64,000 nt of DNA, from the NCBI GenBank assembly GCA_009763385.1, contig CM019823.1, positions 39,552,444-39,616,443 on the forward strand, read 5' to 3'. The position numbers were made by a program, and so were the translations under genes. The notes below the pieces were generated by a model. It was not told the DNA's origin. It ran no database searches and was given only the letters and a program-made list of their open reading frames with translations. Positions 42,815 to 54,766 of the stretch are shown here, piece after piece; within the stretch, counting starts at the first letter, position 1; each line of letters starts with the position of its first letter. The DNA is from Coix lacryma-jobi var. lacryma-jobi. Taxonomy: Eukaryota > Streptophyta > Magnoliopsida > Poales > Poaceae.

Positions 42815-45000
42815 ATCTCCCCCTTGATGAATGCGTTGACTAAAAATAAAACCACAAAGGAAGGGTTTGAAGGCAAGCCTCATTCAAGTGCGCAAAAGCC
42901 AAGCAAAAGCAAACACAAGGTCACTTGAGATGAGGAAGGATCATGAAAACTCCAAATAAAAGCTCTCGGTCCCGAAAGAAACGGGAAAAGCAGGCAAAGC
43001 CTCCACACAACCGAAGAGTCAAGAGAAACAAGAGTTTCATGAATCCCAAAAGGTACTCAAAAACTAATCTCAAATAAATTGTCAAACAATCATCACAAAA
43101 GAAACCAAGGTTCTTATCAACTTGGAAGGGGTTCTTATCCACTTGGGTTTCGAAATTTCTCCCCCTTGATGATTGAATTGACAAAAACTAGTCACAAGAG
43201 ATGGTTTGAGATACCAAAGCCAAAAACTTGGTCCCCAAAGATATGGGTAACGGCTCAACGCAACCAAGCAAAATATGAGCAAAACTCCACAAAAGAGTAA
43301 AAACTCAGACAAGGAGCAAAAGACTTGGTTCCCAAAGACATGGGCAATGGCTCGACGCAACCAAGTAAAAAATGAGCTAGCCCTCAAGAAGAGGCAGAAA
43401 AGGCTCAACACCACTAGCTCAAGGCTCGATACCAATTGAGGCTGAAACAACGCATTAAAAAGCAAAACTACTAGTCCCTCAAGATAGAGGCACATAGGCT
43501 CAACACAACTAGCAGAAAACTCAATACCAATCACAAACAGCCAAAATTTGGTGAAAATAGCTAGTTCCTCAAGACAGAGGCATAGAGGCTCGACACAACT
43601 AGCTGAAGGCCCCATACCAATCAAAAATACCAAGCAAAAACTGTTAGTCCCTCAAGATAGAGGCAACACGGCTCAACATGACTAGCAGGCTTGATACCGA
43701 CTGATAAAACACAAAGAGAAGCTCTAAACCAAATGGAGCACAAACATTCGGAGCACGCGGAGAAGTTGCAAAACAAAACGACTCCCCCTGAAAGCTAGCC
43801 TATACACAAATGCTATGCAACAAAGCTCACTATGAAGGATACCAATTGAAGCACATAAAAGAGCTAAACTCCCCCTAGCTCAAAGCTCTCCCCAAAATGC
43901 ACGACTCTCCCCTTTGTGCCAACACATAAACTCCCCCTTGCAAACAGCTTCTCCCCCTTGACAAAAGGAAACATGCTAAGGGGTTTTGACATTTTTCACA
44001 AAGTTGACACAAACACAAGACAAGTCATCAACCAAAAGCATATGGGGGTAATCACAAGGTGTATCAGAGCTGGGGGTATGTACACTAAGCTAAAATGCAT
44101 GATATGCACAATGCAACAGCTTCAAGTGTATAGCTATCAGAATGAAAAGATGCTCAAAAGGGTGCTGCCCTGAAAGTGTAGCAACCAAAACAAATGCTAG
44201 CAAAGGCTCAAACTGATCAAATGAATACAAAATATGAACAATTGAGCATATGAACAGTTTTAAGCCATTTGAAAGAAGTTCACCACTAAAATAGCACATA
44301 GCATGAATAGACAAGGAATCAAACAAGTGCTAAAACAAGTATAAAAGGTGAACTACCCCTAGCAAAGTTCAATCATCATGCCATAGAATGAAGCATAGAC
44401 TTGTGTTATTTTCATATTTTATCGGAATTTGCAGCGGTATTAACACAAGTTCAAAATCAAAGCATGTGATTGCGAGAGGTTGAAAGCATGGTCATTGCCT
44501 AACTTTTCAACCGGGCTAAGCCTATGCAAGAAAAGCAATCAGAAGCTTAAAGCACCGGTTTCGGTCTTACACTACACGGCTCAAGTTTAACTCAATAGTG
44601 CAATGAGAAACAGTCTTGATACCGTGAGGTGCTGACACATGCAATCTCATCTCGATCTTTTCATTTTACTTAGACTTGGATCAAATTTTAAGCACAAGGT
44701 AAATATGAACAATCCAAGCAAGTGAATGACTCAGTGCAAGAGACATAGCAACCTAGCATACAAAAGATAGCACAAGTGATCTCAACACATCCTACCCATG
44801 CTAGTTGTCAATCTCAATGGTGAACAAATTAAAGGTTTCATAGTCGATTAGTCAAGTTCACCATTTACAAAAATAGCTTAGCTCATAACATGTATCAAGT
44901 GATCAAAAAGAGCCTAAGCTACAAGCATCATCATGAATCAATAGGGCATACCAAAAAGAGCATAGTCTCATTCTCATTACTATATACATGAAGCTCTAAA
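42815..45000 (-). other. Sirevirus non-coding spacer with repeated polypurine tracts
   Basis: Next to the LTR is the main tract (plus strand atctcccccttg, 42815-42826). Further copies occur at about 43159, 43931 and 43951 (ctcccccttg), with weaker ones between. The spacer is homologous to 22470-23938 of the other copia element but longer. No open frame of note. Confidence 0.7.
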
Positions 45001-45075
45001 ATGCAAGATATACATGATGAAATGCATGCAAAAGCTAGCCTATAAGGAACGAAGCAGAAGCTAGCCTAAAAGAAA

Positions 45076-45330
45076 AGACCCAAAACAAAAGGGTATCGAA
45101 GAAGTCAAACTATGAAACAAAAGCAAAATGCTTCCCCGACTAAAAGGGAAACACACATCAAACTCACAAGCGAAGAGCCAAGAAACGCTCAAGCGAACAG
45201 CCAGTAAAATCCACATCGGAAAAACCACAAAGCAAAGGGATCAAAGAAGAAGAGTACCAAACCCGAACTCAGAAGTATGTCGGAGGTACCTCATGAAGCG
45301 CATGACCACCTGCTGGTGTGATACCCAAGG
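45076..45330 (-). pseudogene. RNase H remnant of Sirevirus pol
   Basis: On the minus strand, a short block resembling the copia RNase H approach region (MRFMRYLRHTSEFGFG, 45320-45270) is followed by degraded sequence corresponding to the YSDADFAG region. Everything between the start of the protease and this point is missing or unrecognisable, so pol collapsed by internal deletion. Confidence 0.5.
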
Positions 45331-46312
45331 GGACGCCTGAATCTGCTGAACTCCGGGGCGCCTGACTCGCCGAAGTCGTCTCCCCCTCGCCTGATGCTGT
45401 CTCTCCCACAGGTGCAGCTAGTGCTCGCTGGAGAGCTGCTCGAACGGAACCCCAAGTCGTGGAAGAAGTGGGATCGGGTCCGTGAGCCGAAATTCTCTCT
45501 CCAGGCTCTTGTTCTCCTGCACACTCAAAGGCAGAAGAAACACAAGGTGTTGTCTCGTCTAGTGTGACCTCAAGGTCTCCACCAAAACGGTTAGTTACGT
45601 AATAAGCATAAGGTGAACTCTCAACAAAAGAGTTCTACCTATGAATGATACCGTAAGGAGATTTGAACTCAAACTAGTCAAGACTACCATGCAACAGGAT
45701 AAAGCACTGTATAGCAAAATGCAGCCTAAAGACATGATCAATCCAAACACAGCCTAAACCTCAACACACGCTACAATGCAAGATAATGATAGGAATACAT
45801 CCAAAAGCATGTAACGTGATAAAATTGTGGAAAGGCTAGTGCTCAAACTAATCATATCAACAGGATACATGTAGCTAACCAAAACTACCACCTGAAAAGT
45901 GATGCCTAATGAACATTATACCACTACAAATCAAGCTCATGGAGTAATATGGTAAAACATGGCACAATGTTCATGAGGATCACAAACTAGCATGAAAGGC
46001 TACTCCACAAAAACTATACACAAGGCTAGCATGACATGATATACAAGATAATACATGCTAGACTAAATAAAACATGATACACAGGAAAATGTACATGCAA
46101 GAACTATACAAGTGAGCACATGAAAGACCATCACATACCACAAGACATAGATCATGGATGTACAAGGTATGAGTGTATATGCAAGCTCACCAAACTGCAA
46201 AAGCCTCTTTTGGAGGCAAATCTAAGCGGGGTGTAGAGAACCATCAAGTCTTGATCACATCTAAAGGATCAAGCTCCATCAGGTGCATGTTCTCCACCCC
46301 GCGTCCTCATAT
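45331..46312 (-). other. Sirevirus internal region without recognised coding
   Basis: Possibly includes a remnant of the Ser/Pro-rich linker between integrase and RT (minus strand, about 45560-45330). The rest is AT-rich and unassigned. Confidence 0.35.
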
Positions 46313-48323
46313 CTACACACAAGAGGACAAAATAACCCGAGTCTTGGATCCCGAAGGGTTAGCAAGCATGTACATGGGAACCCAAGACTTGGTCACAAAT
46401 CTCAACTTATCATGTGGGTTAGCATGATGCAAATGTTGGTTCAAATGCAATTTTGAAACACCCTTGGAAGTATTCCTCAAAAGGACAACTCGAGGAGAAG
46501 AACGAGTCGTATCACAGGAAAAGAGGCAAACATCTTCCAAGGTCTTTGTAGAAGAACCAATACAAGCACCATGAGAAGCATGACGTGGACCAAGAGAAGA
46601 AGCACTAGAGGCATGTCCACGATCATGACCTAACCCACTAGAAAAGGAGTCATAAAACCCATCAACAAAGAGGGGCTTCTTACTAGGAACACAAGCGTTC
46701 ATGCCATGAGAAGGGCCATGAACCTCCAACTTCCTAGAAGAGCGAGCTTGGAGCAAGCGTTTGGCACGCCCAAAAGCTTTCTTGATGCCCATCTTTCTCA
46801 CAAAAAGAGCAATGGTACAAAGGCCTATTGGAAGGCACACCATTCTCCGACAAGTGAGAAGTCCCTTGGGTCTTGGAACAAGAAGCATCAACATTCAACT
46901 TGGTGCCACCAATAGGAGCACATGTGCCATGGAAAAGGCTACGCGGCTTCCTAAAAGCCTTAGCTCGAATTCGTCGCTCGTGTTTGACACGGCGGAAACA
47001 AAAATAGAATGAATGTCCATCCTTCTTGCAAAAGGCGCAATGGAAAATCGGATTGAGAACACGAGTCCCAAAAACGTGAGAAGCACCTTTGTCAAGAGAA
47101 GTCCCTTGGACATCACTCGAAGAAACAGCAAGGTTAGGAGTAGCTACGAAAGAGCTATCCGAAACCTTGACACTAATGCTACAGTCAAAAGACTCACGCG
47201 CAACACAAGAACTCAACTCCGGTTGCAAAGATGCAAACTTAGAACTATCAACATCGGAGTTGCAAGAAATGCGTGAATCAAATGACTTAGCACAAAGACT
47301 CTTGCATCTTTTGGTTAAAACCTCATTTTCAAACATGAGGCGATCACAAGTACCACAGTGAGCGTTTTTTAGATTTTCCATCTCCTCTCTAATGAACTCG
47401 ACATATGTGGTACGGAAGAGTTCAACTTCTTTCTCAAGATTGACACTCATATCATTGTGCTCAGCCAACTTGGCGCTCATATCATCGCGCAAAGATTTCA
47501 AAGCCAAAACTTCTTTTTCTAAATCAATGCATGATGTGCAAATGAAATCAGTGGAAGAAACATCACCATTCACATCAAGCAAAGAATCAGGAATAGCACA
47601 AGAAGTAAGACAAGCATTTTTATTCAAAGAGCATAAGCTACAATGCCTAGAATTTATTTCAACAATTTCAGCCCTAGCATGCTCAAGTTCATCTATACAT
47701 GTGGTGTGAGTCAATTTTAGTTTATCAATTTCAGCAAGCAAAGACTCACAAGAACCACATGGTAAAGAAGCTTTTGACCTAAGCAAGGCTATTTCAGATT
47801 TAGCATAAACAAGGTCCTTGCGCAAGTCAAAGCAAACAAGACATGGTATGGAAGCATTTGATTTTAACATTTCATTTTCAGATTTTAAGCTAGCAAGGGA
47901 AAAGCATAGCTCATCATTCTTCCTAACCATGTTACTACAAGAGGTGCAAGGTAAAGATGCACTAGACTTCCAATGAAAAAGGCCACATTTTAACCTAGTG
48001 ATGGAGCATTTCAATTTCTTGATCTTTCTATGCAAGGTATCACAAAGCTCATCATATCTCATATTATCATCACAGCAAGCTTCAAATTGTTGGGACAAAA
48101 TCCCAAGACAAGCAGCAAGAATACCTTTCTTGGCCTTGCCAAGTTCGCGTATACGATCCTCCGTTGAATGCTCATCATCTCCTAGGAAGCCCTGCAAAGC
48201 ATCTACCTCGCGTTCCGCCTCTAGAGCCGTACTCCTTCTTCTTGCCAAAATGTCGTCCTCGATTGCATGTCCAAGACTCAAACCTAAGGACAAAGACACA
48301 CTGGAAGAAGAACTTGGTGCCAT
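46313..48323 (-). pseudogene. Sirevirus gag-like CXXC coiled-coil gene
   Basis: Reads on the minus strand from MAPSSSSSVSL (ATG at 48323) for about 530 codons to 46734. A frame change near 46790 shifts the rest to a frame ending at 46313. The protein alternates coiled-coil heptads with CXXC pairs (LPCTSC, IPCLVC, LPCGSC, CSLC, ICTSC, CGTC), about every 25-50 residues. Two CCHC knuckles follow (CAFCKKDGHSFYFC, then CSFCEKDGH...). The N-terminal UBN2 gag domain of the other copia element is absent, so this is only the C-terminal half-type. The shifted frame runs into the segment that in Sireviruses precedes the protease (NPSGSKT) and stops there. Confidence 0.75.
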
Positions 48324-48454
48324 TTCCAAATGCACCGTTAGTGTTAGCCAAAACACAAACTCAACACCTCGACAAGCAAAGTCGGAAACACAACCGCTCT
48401 CAAAAGGTCGCCTTCGCGGATCTGAAAGCGATTAAGGTAGAGAGATCCTTAACT

Positions 48455-48467
48455 GGCTCCGATACCA
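48455..48467 (-). promoter_or_regulatory. Sirevirus primer-binding site (initiator Met tRNA type)
   Basis: On the minus strand, two bases after the 5' LTR end, the sequence is TGGTATCGGAGCC. This is one base different from the common TGGTATCAGAGC site complementary to the initiator methionine tRNA. It fixes the transcription direction as minus. Confidence 0.85.
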
Positions 48468-48469
48468 AT

Positions 48470-50789
48470 TGAAGGACCAAAAATGCTAAAGCAAGGCGAC
48501 CAGAGGGGGGTGAATAGGAGCTTCAAAATTTCTTTCGAAGTGTTTAGACCTTTGTCCCAGAAAATCAACCCCAAGAGCAAAGCCAACATGCGTGATGTCC
48601 ACGACCCAAGAGAATGGGTGGATGTTCCCTAGGAACACAGCAGGACACCACAAAAACTCTTTCGCCCAAATCCACGTGAGTCAACTAGTGACAAGATGGA
48701 CTTTGGGTAACCTCAAGCTCCCCCGAGCAACGCGAGGGGGATTCAAGCGTTTTTGCAAAGCGGGAAGCCCTGTTTCTGTAGAGCACAGAGTCGGGAATCC
48801 AACGCAAAAAGCGGAAACCAAATCCGAAGTCGGACGAACAAACGGCGGACGAAACAGTGAAGTTTTCACTGCATCGGACGCTGACCTGCGTCCGATGTAC
48901 AATCACCGGACGCGTCCGATGCAAAATGACCCTTTCTGGAACTTCACTGCATAGCCATCAGACGCTGGCTACAGTGAACCCTCAGAGTCCGATGCTCAAC
49001 CCTCGGACGCGTCCAATGGACAACGGAGCGTCTGATGGTCAGGGTCCGGCGCGTCCGATGCCCTGCGTCCGATGCCTACTCAAAAGCACCAGAACTGACA
49101 CGTGTCACCGGAGCGTCCGATGCTATGAACAGCAGCGTCCGATGCTCCCGTGACCAGCGTCTGATGCCCCCGAAAACAGCACAGTCCTTCGGTGATTCAA
49201 CTCGATCTCCTCTGAATCAAAAGCTCTAGGGCTAGGATTCGATCTGAGAGGTCACAACGATGTTAGTGAGCTACTCCTAAGAGATCATGGCTCGAACCTA
49301 ACTCCAAATCGATGAATCGAAAGATTTTGGGTCAAAAGAGCAAAAACGTGATCCAAAACGAAATCCGCCCGATCTACTAGCTCGTGAGGAATTACAGAAA
49401 ACCCTTTGGTAGAAAGATGTCTCTCACGATGCTCTAGAAGATGGTTCAAACGGATTTGCGAATCTTCCCTCAAAACAAGAAATCTCGTGAAGATTGAAAG
49501 AGGGGAAAACGTGCAACGCGAAAAACAAAATCGCAAGACAAATTAAAGCACGAATTTGATCCTTGGATTCAGCAAGATGAATTGTATTAGCGCTCGGTGT
49601 ATTGGGTTACAAGCCACTCCTCGCAACAACAAAGCTCGGATGGCAAAAAGCTCAAGAACAAGAGCTCTCTCTCCTCTAACCCTAGCCGTCTCTCAAAAGC
49701 ACAAAATGAGATAGACACCGTCCAAGGATTGCTGTCCAACACAGCCCCTTCATCTATATATAGGCGCACGTCCGAATGACACAAACGCCCTAACATGAAG
49801 TACTAACCCAAATACCCCCTAGGGGTAAAATCGTCCAGACTTACAGTTTCCATCTGACGGCCACGCGCCTTCTTATCCTTCGCTTCGCCTCGATGCAAGC
49901 TCCAGGATGCCGCCACGTGCCGCCACCGTCGACCACCGCGCCTTCTCGTGGATAGCTTTGCCGCCGCGCCAACCTCTCCATGCCGCCACGCGTCGACCGT
50001 TCCGCATAGAAACCTCCTCCCGGTTTTGAGGCCCAAACCGGTAAATCCGCCAGCCCAGGTTTTGAGGCTCAAACCTGGCAAACCGTCCACCCCGAGTTTT
50101 GAGGCCCAAACTCGGAAACCGGTCACCCAGGTTTTGAGGCCCAAACCTGGAAACCGTCCACCCGGTGGTTTTTCTATGGCTCAACCATCGAACCAACGCC
50201 GTAGACGGGATGTGATCTGCACACCCCGACCACCGGCAACGATGCCGATGCATGTCCAGCCTCCACGCCGAGCACAACGTCTTCGCCTTCCTTCTTGACT
50301 CGGCCAACGGCACTTGCGCCGCACGCAAGCCCGTGGCCGACCTCCCGCCAAGTGCCATGACGCCATCGTCTTCCTCCCGACTCGGCCGATGCATCGCACA
50401 TTCTCATGTGCTCTTGCTCGTCGAAGCCAAGTGCCAGCTACCACAACTGGTCCTCCGGCCCTCCGGTCCGTCGGTCCAAGTCTCACGTCCGCCCTTCACC
50501 GCTCTGGGTTCATCGGCATGGCACGTCCGCCGCACGGCACGCCCATCCTTCACCGCTCCCGGTCCGTCGGCACGACACGTCTCTACTTGACCTTCACCTC
50601 GTCATCGACCACTCTCCGAGCTCAACACCTGCACATCGACACAACCAAGAGACACATGTCGCACACGCACACCAACACATAAAACACCACAAATCAACGC
50701 CACCGGTTAGTCATAAACATTAAGTGCATAGCTAGATATAGACTCAACCGGGAAAAGCCTCGAACCTTCGTCCCAAAAGTCAATCATTC

Positions 50790-50833
<44 letters not shown>

Positions 50834-50837
50834 CTCA
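48470..50837 (-). repeat. Sirevirus 5' LTR (minus strand)
   Basis: 2368 bp. The TATA box ctatatatag is at 49754-49763 (minus orientation). It has the same CpG palindrome and hairpin arrays as the other LTR, but lacks a stretch of about 20 bp of the palindrome array near 49060 and has an expanded TA run at its outer end. Confidence 0.92.
50791..50831. repeat. (TA)n microsatellite in the 5' LTR only
   Basis: About 20 TA units lie between cattcat and gttctca. The other LTR has only catatatg at this point (42801-42808). Confidence 0.9.
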
Positions 50838-50842
50838 GGATT

Positions 50843-52200
50843 ATCACAAGCCACCTCCGTCATCAGGATGGGTCGTCGATATTCATCCAGATCCGGAATG
50901 AAAGAAAAGTGTTACCACGCAACGTTTGTTTCTGTTGCAGATACTATAACAATAGATGAACAACATGATTGAAGAGCAGCCTAGCTGTGCCGTGTCTCTC
51001 TCTGCTTTGTCGGAAGGAAGCAGAGACCAGATCAGATTTTGAAGAGCCAATCAGTGACTTGTCAAAGATGCTGACAACCACCAATCAGAATAAGCGCACA
51101 AAGAAGACGTGCCTTCCTTGAGCTTCAACTCAACTGGACCTCTCCAGATTAACTCAAGACAAGGAAAGACGAGACATGAATGAGAATAGCTCTGAAATAA
51201 ACAAGCTTTGCGTCCCAGGGTTTCCATCCCATCCGAGGCAAAAAGAAAAAACTGGACCAAAAAGATGGGGCATCCGAGGCAAGATTGGCCTCGTATGTGA
51301 CTGAGACGAGTAACAAGACCAAATTCCAGGGAAATGTGTATCACGGAAAGACTTGCTGCAGCCAATCAAATTCCAGGTTTCATGTGTAGCAAGTGAAAGA
51401 CTTGCTGCAGCCAGTGTTATCAGTTACTCCATCCTACTCCATTCTTGCAAGGCTTTGGCTCTTTGCTCGGTTGTCTATCTTTTCTTGGAAAGCTGTTGTG
51501 TATTTGTTTGCTCCCGTATAATCACCAAGAAAGCATAAAGATATGAAAGCAAGCAAGACACTGATTATTAATCACCAAGGAAGGGATCCACAATAGCAGA
51601 CAAAGAACATGTACATTGTAAAGGCTACGGACTTAAATCAATGAGCAGAAAGGGTGGCCAAAATTGATAGGCATTGCTTGTAATGAAAACATTCAGCCAA
51701 TAATTCAATGTTCACACAATTACAGGGAAATTATTGCCAGCGAAGGAAAGGATCGACAACCTAACATGTTGATCTCTAGAACATATTTATAGAAGGGAAA
51801 GATCATATTTACTGATAGAAGGAAAATTATCGACAAAACCTAACGAAGAACCAGAGCCTTACAAGAATGCAGGGTAAAACAAAATTGATTGATGTACCAT
51901 GCGATTCACAGATAAAGCAATGCTTGTAACCAAAACATGCAGTTAGCGATTCAAATCAATACGCACACAATTTCAATCAAACTGACGCTGAACAAGAATA
52001 ACTTATTTGCAATGTGTTGATGTTTATTTGTTCCTAGTATACAACAGTATACAACATGCAAACCTGGCAGAGATAGCAAAATGTATGAAATGGAACTAAA
52101 TTACAAGGGACCAGGAAGAGTTGATAAATGAGCAAGATGATAATACGGCGCAGAAGGACGCGAAACTGACAGTAATAGAGAACTGAATTACAGGGACGAA
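50843..52200. other. 3' flank of the PRISE gene
   Basis: AT-rich, with no other gene seen. The stretch next to 52200 should include the gene's 3' untranslated region (minus strand), but I cannot place the poly(A) site confidently. Confidence 0.4.
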
Positions 52201-53400
52201 TCAGGGAACAATTTTGAAGACCTTCATCTTTTCGATCCATGTGCTGAAAGAGGTGACGGTGTTCCTGAAGCCCAGGAAGCCATGCTCCTTGCTTTTGTTC
52301 ATGCTGTCCAGAAGCTGGGTCTCGATAGCAAACATGGCATCGACGAACCACCAACTGGTGATCTCGTCAAGCTCCGTGGCTACAAGGTCATTCTCCCTGA
52401 CAATCTCGGCCCAGACGGCTTCCTTCCCGGCCATGGCCTCCTCGAGCCTGAACCTGTTCTCCTCCCCTTGGTAGCCAGCCCATTCGACCCCGAAGTGGTC
52501 GGCGAGGATCGGCCAGAGCTGCTTCCACTTGAAGAGATCCCCGTTGCTGCAGTTGAAGGCCTCGTTCTTGGCGAAGGGATCGACGGCGGCCCAGATCTCG
52601 TGCTCGGCGATGAGGTCGGCGTCGGAGGCGTCGCTGAACCCGTCCCAGGTGACCCGAGAGCCGGGCCAGCGGAGCGTGGCGCCCTCCTTGCGGCAGATGG
52701 CGGCGTAGACGCAGAGGCTGCCGACGAGGTTCATGGCGCTGCGCGGGGAGTAGCCGAAGACGTTGGTGGGGCGGTGCACGGACCAGCTGACGGCGCCGTC
52801 GCCGCGGCGGGAGAGCTCGCGGAAGAGGACGTCCTCCATGTCGTAGTAGAAGTTGGGGCAGTCGAGGCGCGGCATGTCCTCGGTGAAGGGCGGGTCCGGG
52901 GCGGCGGCGGCGGCCGTGCCGATGGCCTCGAAGGGCCCGACGTAGTGCTTGCGGCCGGTCTGGAGGCAGACGTGGACGAGCGCGGGGCAGCCGGGGACGA
53001 CGACGGAGAGGACGTTGCGGAGCATGGCGGCGTTGGCCTCCCGGTTCTCCGCCTCGGTGGGGCGGCTGGTCCAGGCGACGAAGAAGACGTGGGTGATGTC
53101 GGCGAGGGGCCGCAGCGCGGCGTCGACGGCGGCGGCGTCGGCGAGGTCGAGGTGGAGGTGCGTCACGGCCGGCGACGGCGCCGGGGACCACGGCGGGAGC
53201 GGGCGGCGCGAGACGGCGTACACCTTCCACGGCCCGCCGGGGGTGTCGGCCAGCGGGAGGATGTCGAGGAGCGAGGTGCCCACGATGCCGGTGGATCCGA
53301 CGACGAGGGCCACGCTCTGGTACGAGGGCTCGGTGGCCGCCGCCTGCTCGTCCTGCCGCTTCTTCACCGCGCCGATCGCGCCTGTCCACCACCAGCTCAT
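52201..53400 (-). CDS. PRISE-family NADPH-dependent enone reductase (progesterone 5-beta-reductase/iridoid synthase-like)
   Basis: A single-exon gene of 399 codons from ATG at 53400 (MSWWWTGAIGAVKK) to TGA at 52201, the usual family length. These short-chain reductases use NADPH to reduce C=C bonds of enones such as steroid or small-molecule substrates; the plant role is broad and the substrate cannot be read from sequence. Visible motifs: nucleotide-binding VGSTGIVG (Gly35, Gly38, Gly41), the NADPH-selective SRRP (Arg65-66), LDLAD (84-88), ITHVFFVAW, the catalytic lysine in LQTGRKHY (Lys151) and the catalytic tyrosine in NFYYDMED (Tyr185/186). WSVHRPTNVFGYSPRS follows. No signal peptide, so probably cytosolic. 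An upstream in-frame extension is rejected because it starts without ATG inside a transposon. GC content is high, as in many grass genes. A decayed paralogue lies at 61866. Confidence 0.9.
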   Translation of the reverse strand: MSWWWTGAIGAVKKRQDEQAAATEPSYQSVALVVGSTGIVGTSLLDILPLADTPGGPWKVYAVSRRPLPPWSPAPSPAVTHLHLDLADAAAVDAALRPLADITHVFFVAWTSRPTEAENREANAAMLRNVLSVVVPGCPALVHVCLQTGRKHYVGPFEAIGTAAAAAPDPPFTEDMPRLDCPNFYYDMEDVLFRELSRRGDGAVSWSVHRPTNVFGYSPRSAMNLVGSLCVYAAICRKEGATLRWPGSRVTWDGFSDASDADLIAEHEIWAAVDPFAKNEAFNCSNGDLFKWKQLWPILADHFGVEWAGYQGEENRFRLEEAMAGKEAVWAEIVRENDLVATELDEITSWWFVDAMFAIETQLLDSMNKSKEHGFLGFRNTVTSFSTWIEKMKVFKIVP

Positions 53401-53529
53401 CGCGGCTTTGGTTGGATTTGGCGGTGGCGTCGGTGTCGGCGGGATGAAGAGGCTGGGATCAGGGAATTCGGGATTCGGGATGAGCAGAGCAGGCGAGGAG
53501 GGGAGGCGGTGAAGACCCCTCGATTCTTC

Positions 53530-54150
53530 GGGCCTGTTTCGATGGAAGCATGGGTACTTGCCTACCAAAAAAATGTTGCCTCCAAGTTGCTTGAAAAATT
53601 AATGGAATCTGCCTGATTAGGCAAGTTAGAAATAATTTGTTTGGTTGGAGGCCTGTGACTGGCAAAGCTAATAGAAAATATAATATCATATTTAAAGGCT
53701 ATTAAAAGGTATAACTGTATTTAAACATACTTGACTATAGTTATAAATAAATAACAATGTTTTATTGTTTAATAGAATGATTAAATTAAATTTTATAAGG
53801 CATAATATGCTTAAGTACATAATAATATCATTAATAATATTTTTTATAGGCGACTGTTGTCCAACACATCTCTTTATACCCGGGTCTGTGTAGTTTAGAA
53901 ATAATTATTTTTTTGTGTTACACGAAAGTGACGTACTGTATTTAAAAAAAACTACGTACTGCAGACAGCTTTCGTCACGAGCAATAGCGTTACACAGGCA
54001 AGCTTTGGTCCTCCAGGCATCCGATTTCTTACGCCTGGTGTTGCCTGGGCCAGTCTTATTATCAGGGTGTCAACCAAATGGAGCACAGGCAGATCACAGG
54101 AAGATCCCAAGCCAGGCAACTCTACTCCAGGGCCTCATCCAAACGGACCC
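53530..54150. mobile_element. PIF/Harbinger-like MITE in the PRISE promoter
   Basis: A 621-bp element with imperfect inverted ends (gggcctgtttcgatgg; from the right gggtccgtttggatga) and a further shared ttgcct about 30 bp in on both sides. A 3-bp TTC duplication flanks it (53527-53529 and 54151-54153). Its near end is 130 bp from the PRISE start codon, so it replaces most of the proximal promoter or lies in the 5' untranslated region. Confidence 0.6.
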
Positions 54151-54153
54151 TTC

Positions 54154-54497
54154 TTGTCCTTGCTGGGGGCGGGGGTTGTCTTGCTGCCTGCCTGCCTGCG
54201 GGCTGGAGGGTGTTGGATGAATAATTGGGAGTCCGCGTGCTGCCTGCCTGGCAGCCTGCGGGGTCTCAATGATACGTGCGCGGCGACAGGCGGTGGTTGC
54301 CTGGCCCTGGTTGCCTTGTTTGTTTTCGCCGTGTGGAGCCGATTCGGATCCGTCGCGGCTCCTGTTTATCGTGTCACAGCGGCACAGCGCAGGTCTGTAT
54401 CTGTTCATGGTCCCGTTAAACTTTTTTGTTTTGCAAAAAAATCAACCTGATCCAAAATATGTTTTTTAAGACGTAATCCAAAATATATTAGGATAAG
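54154..54497. other. Upstream region of the PRISE gene
   Basis: GC-rich with CTGC repeats (about 54178-54200 and 54238-54260). It could be the original promoter displaced by the MITE. Confidence 0.35.
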
Positions 54498-54499
54498 TA

Positions 54500-54764
54500 C
54501 TCCCTCTGTACTCATATTAGTTGTCGTTTTAGACAAGATTTAAATCAAATATTGAGAATACAAATCATCGGTAACTATTATGTTTCTAAGTTTGCAAATA
54601 TAAAAATTATATGAATAGATTCATTTTGATAAATATTTTTTATAAAAGTATATATATATCATTTTTCTATAAATTTTTTTATATTTATAAAATAAGATGT
54701 TAAAATTATGTTTTGAATACCGTGTCGCTGTCCTAAACGACAACTAATATGGATTTTGAGAGAG
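54500..54764. mobile_element. Stowaway-type MITE
   Basis: Ends ctccctctgtactcatatta and, inverted, ctctctcaaaatccatatta, with TA duplications (54498-54499 and 54765-54766). The inner ends also pair (gttgtcgttt with aaacgacaac). AT-rich and non-coding. Confidence 0.8.
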
Positions 54765-54766
54765 TA

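Larger units (their letters stand above)
40459..50837 (-). mobile_element. Non-autonomous Sirevirus-type copia element (minus strand)
   Basis: A 10.4-kb element with TGAGAACATA...GGTCCTTCA ends (minus orientation), flanked by ggatt (40454-40458 and 50838-50842). The LTRs are 40459-42814 (3') and 48470-50837 (5'), 2356 and 2368 bp. A methionine-type primer site and a polypurine tract are present. The only sizeable coding region is a gag-like gene; protease, integrase and most of RT are absent, with an RNase H remnant near 45080-45320. It would need enzymes from an intact relative. The LTRs differ by about 3 percent by eye plus two indels. Confidence 0.92.

Noticed and set aside
53401..53568. 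An upstream in-frame extension of the PRISE protein
   Set aside because: It would start at TTG inside the MITE and adds a Pro-rich leader not typical of the family; ATG at 53400 gives the normal length and N-terminus.
52282..53616. A 444-codon open frame on the plus strand
   Set aside because: It is the complement of the GC-rich PRISE gene; the composition is Gly/Asp/Arg-rich with no domain, while the minus frame has all family motifs.
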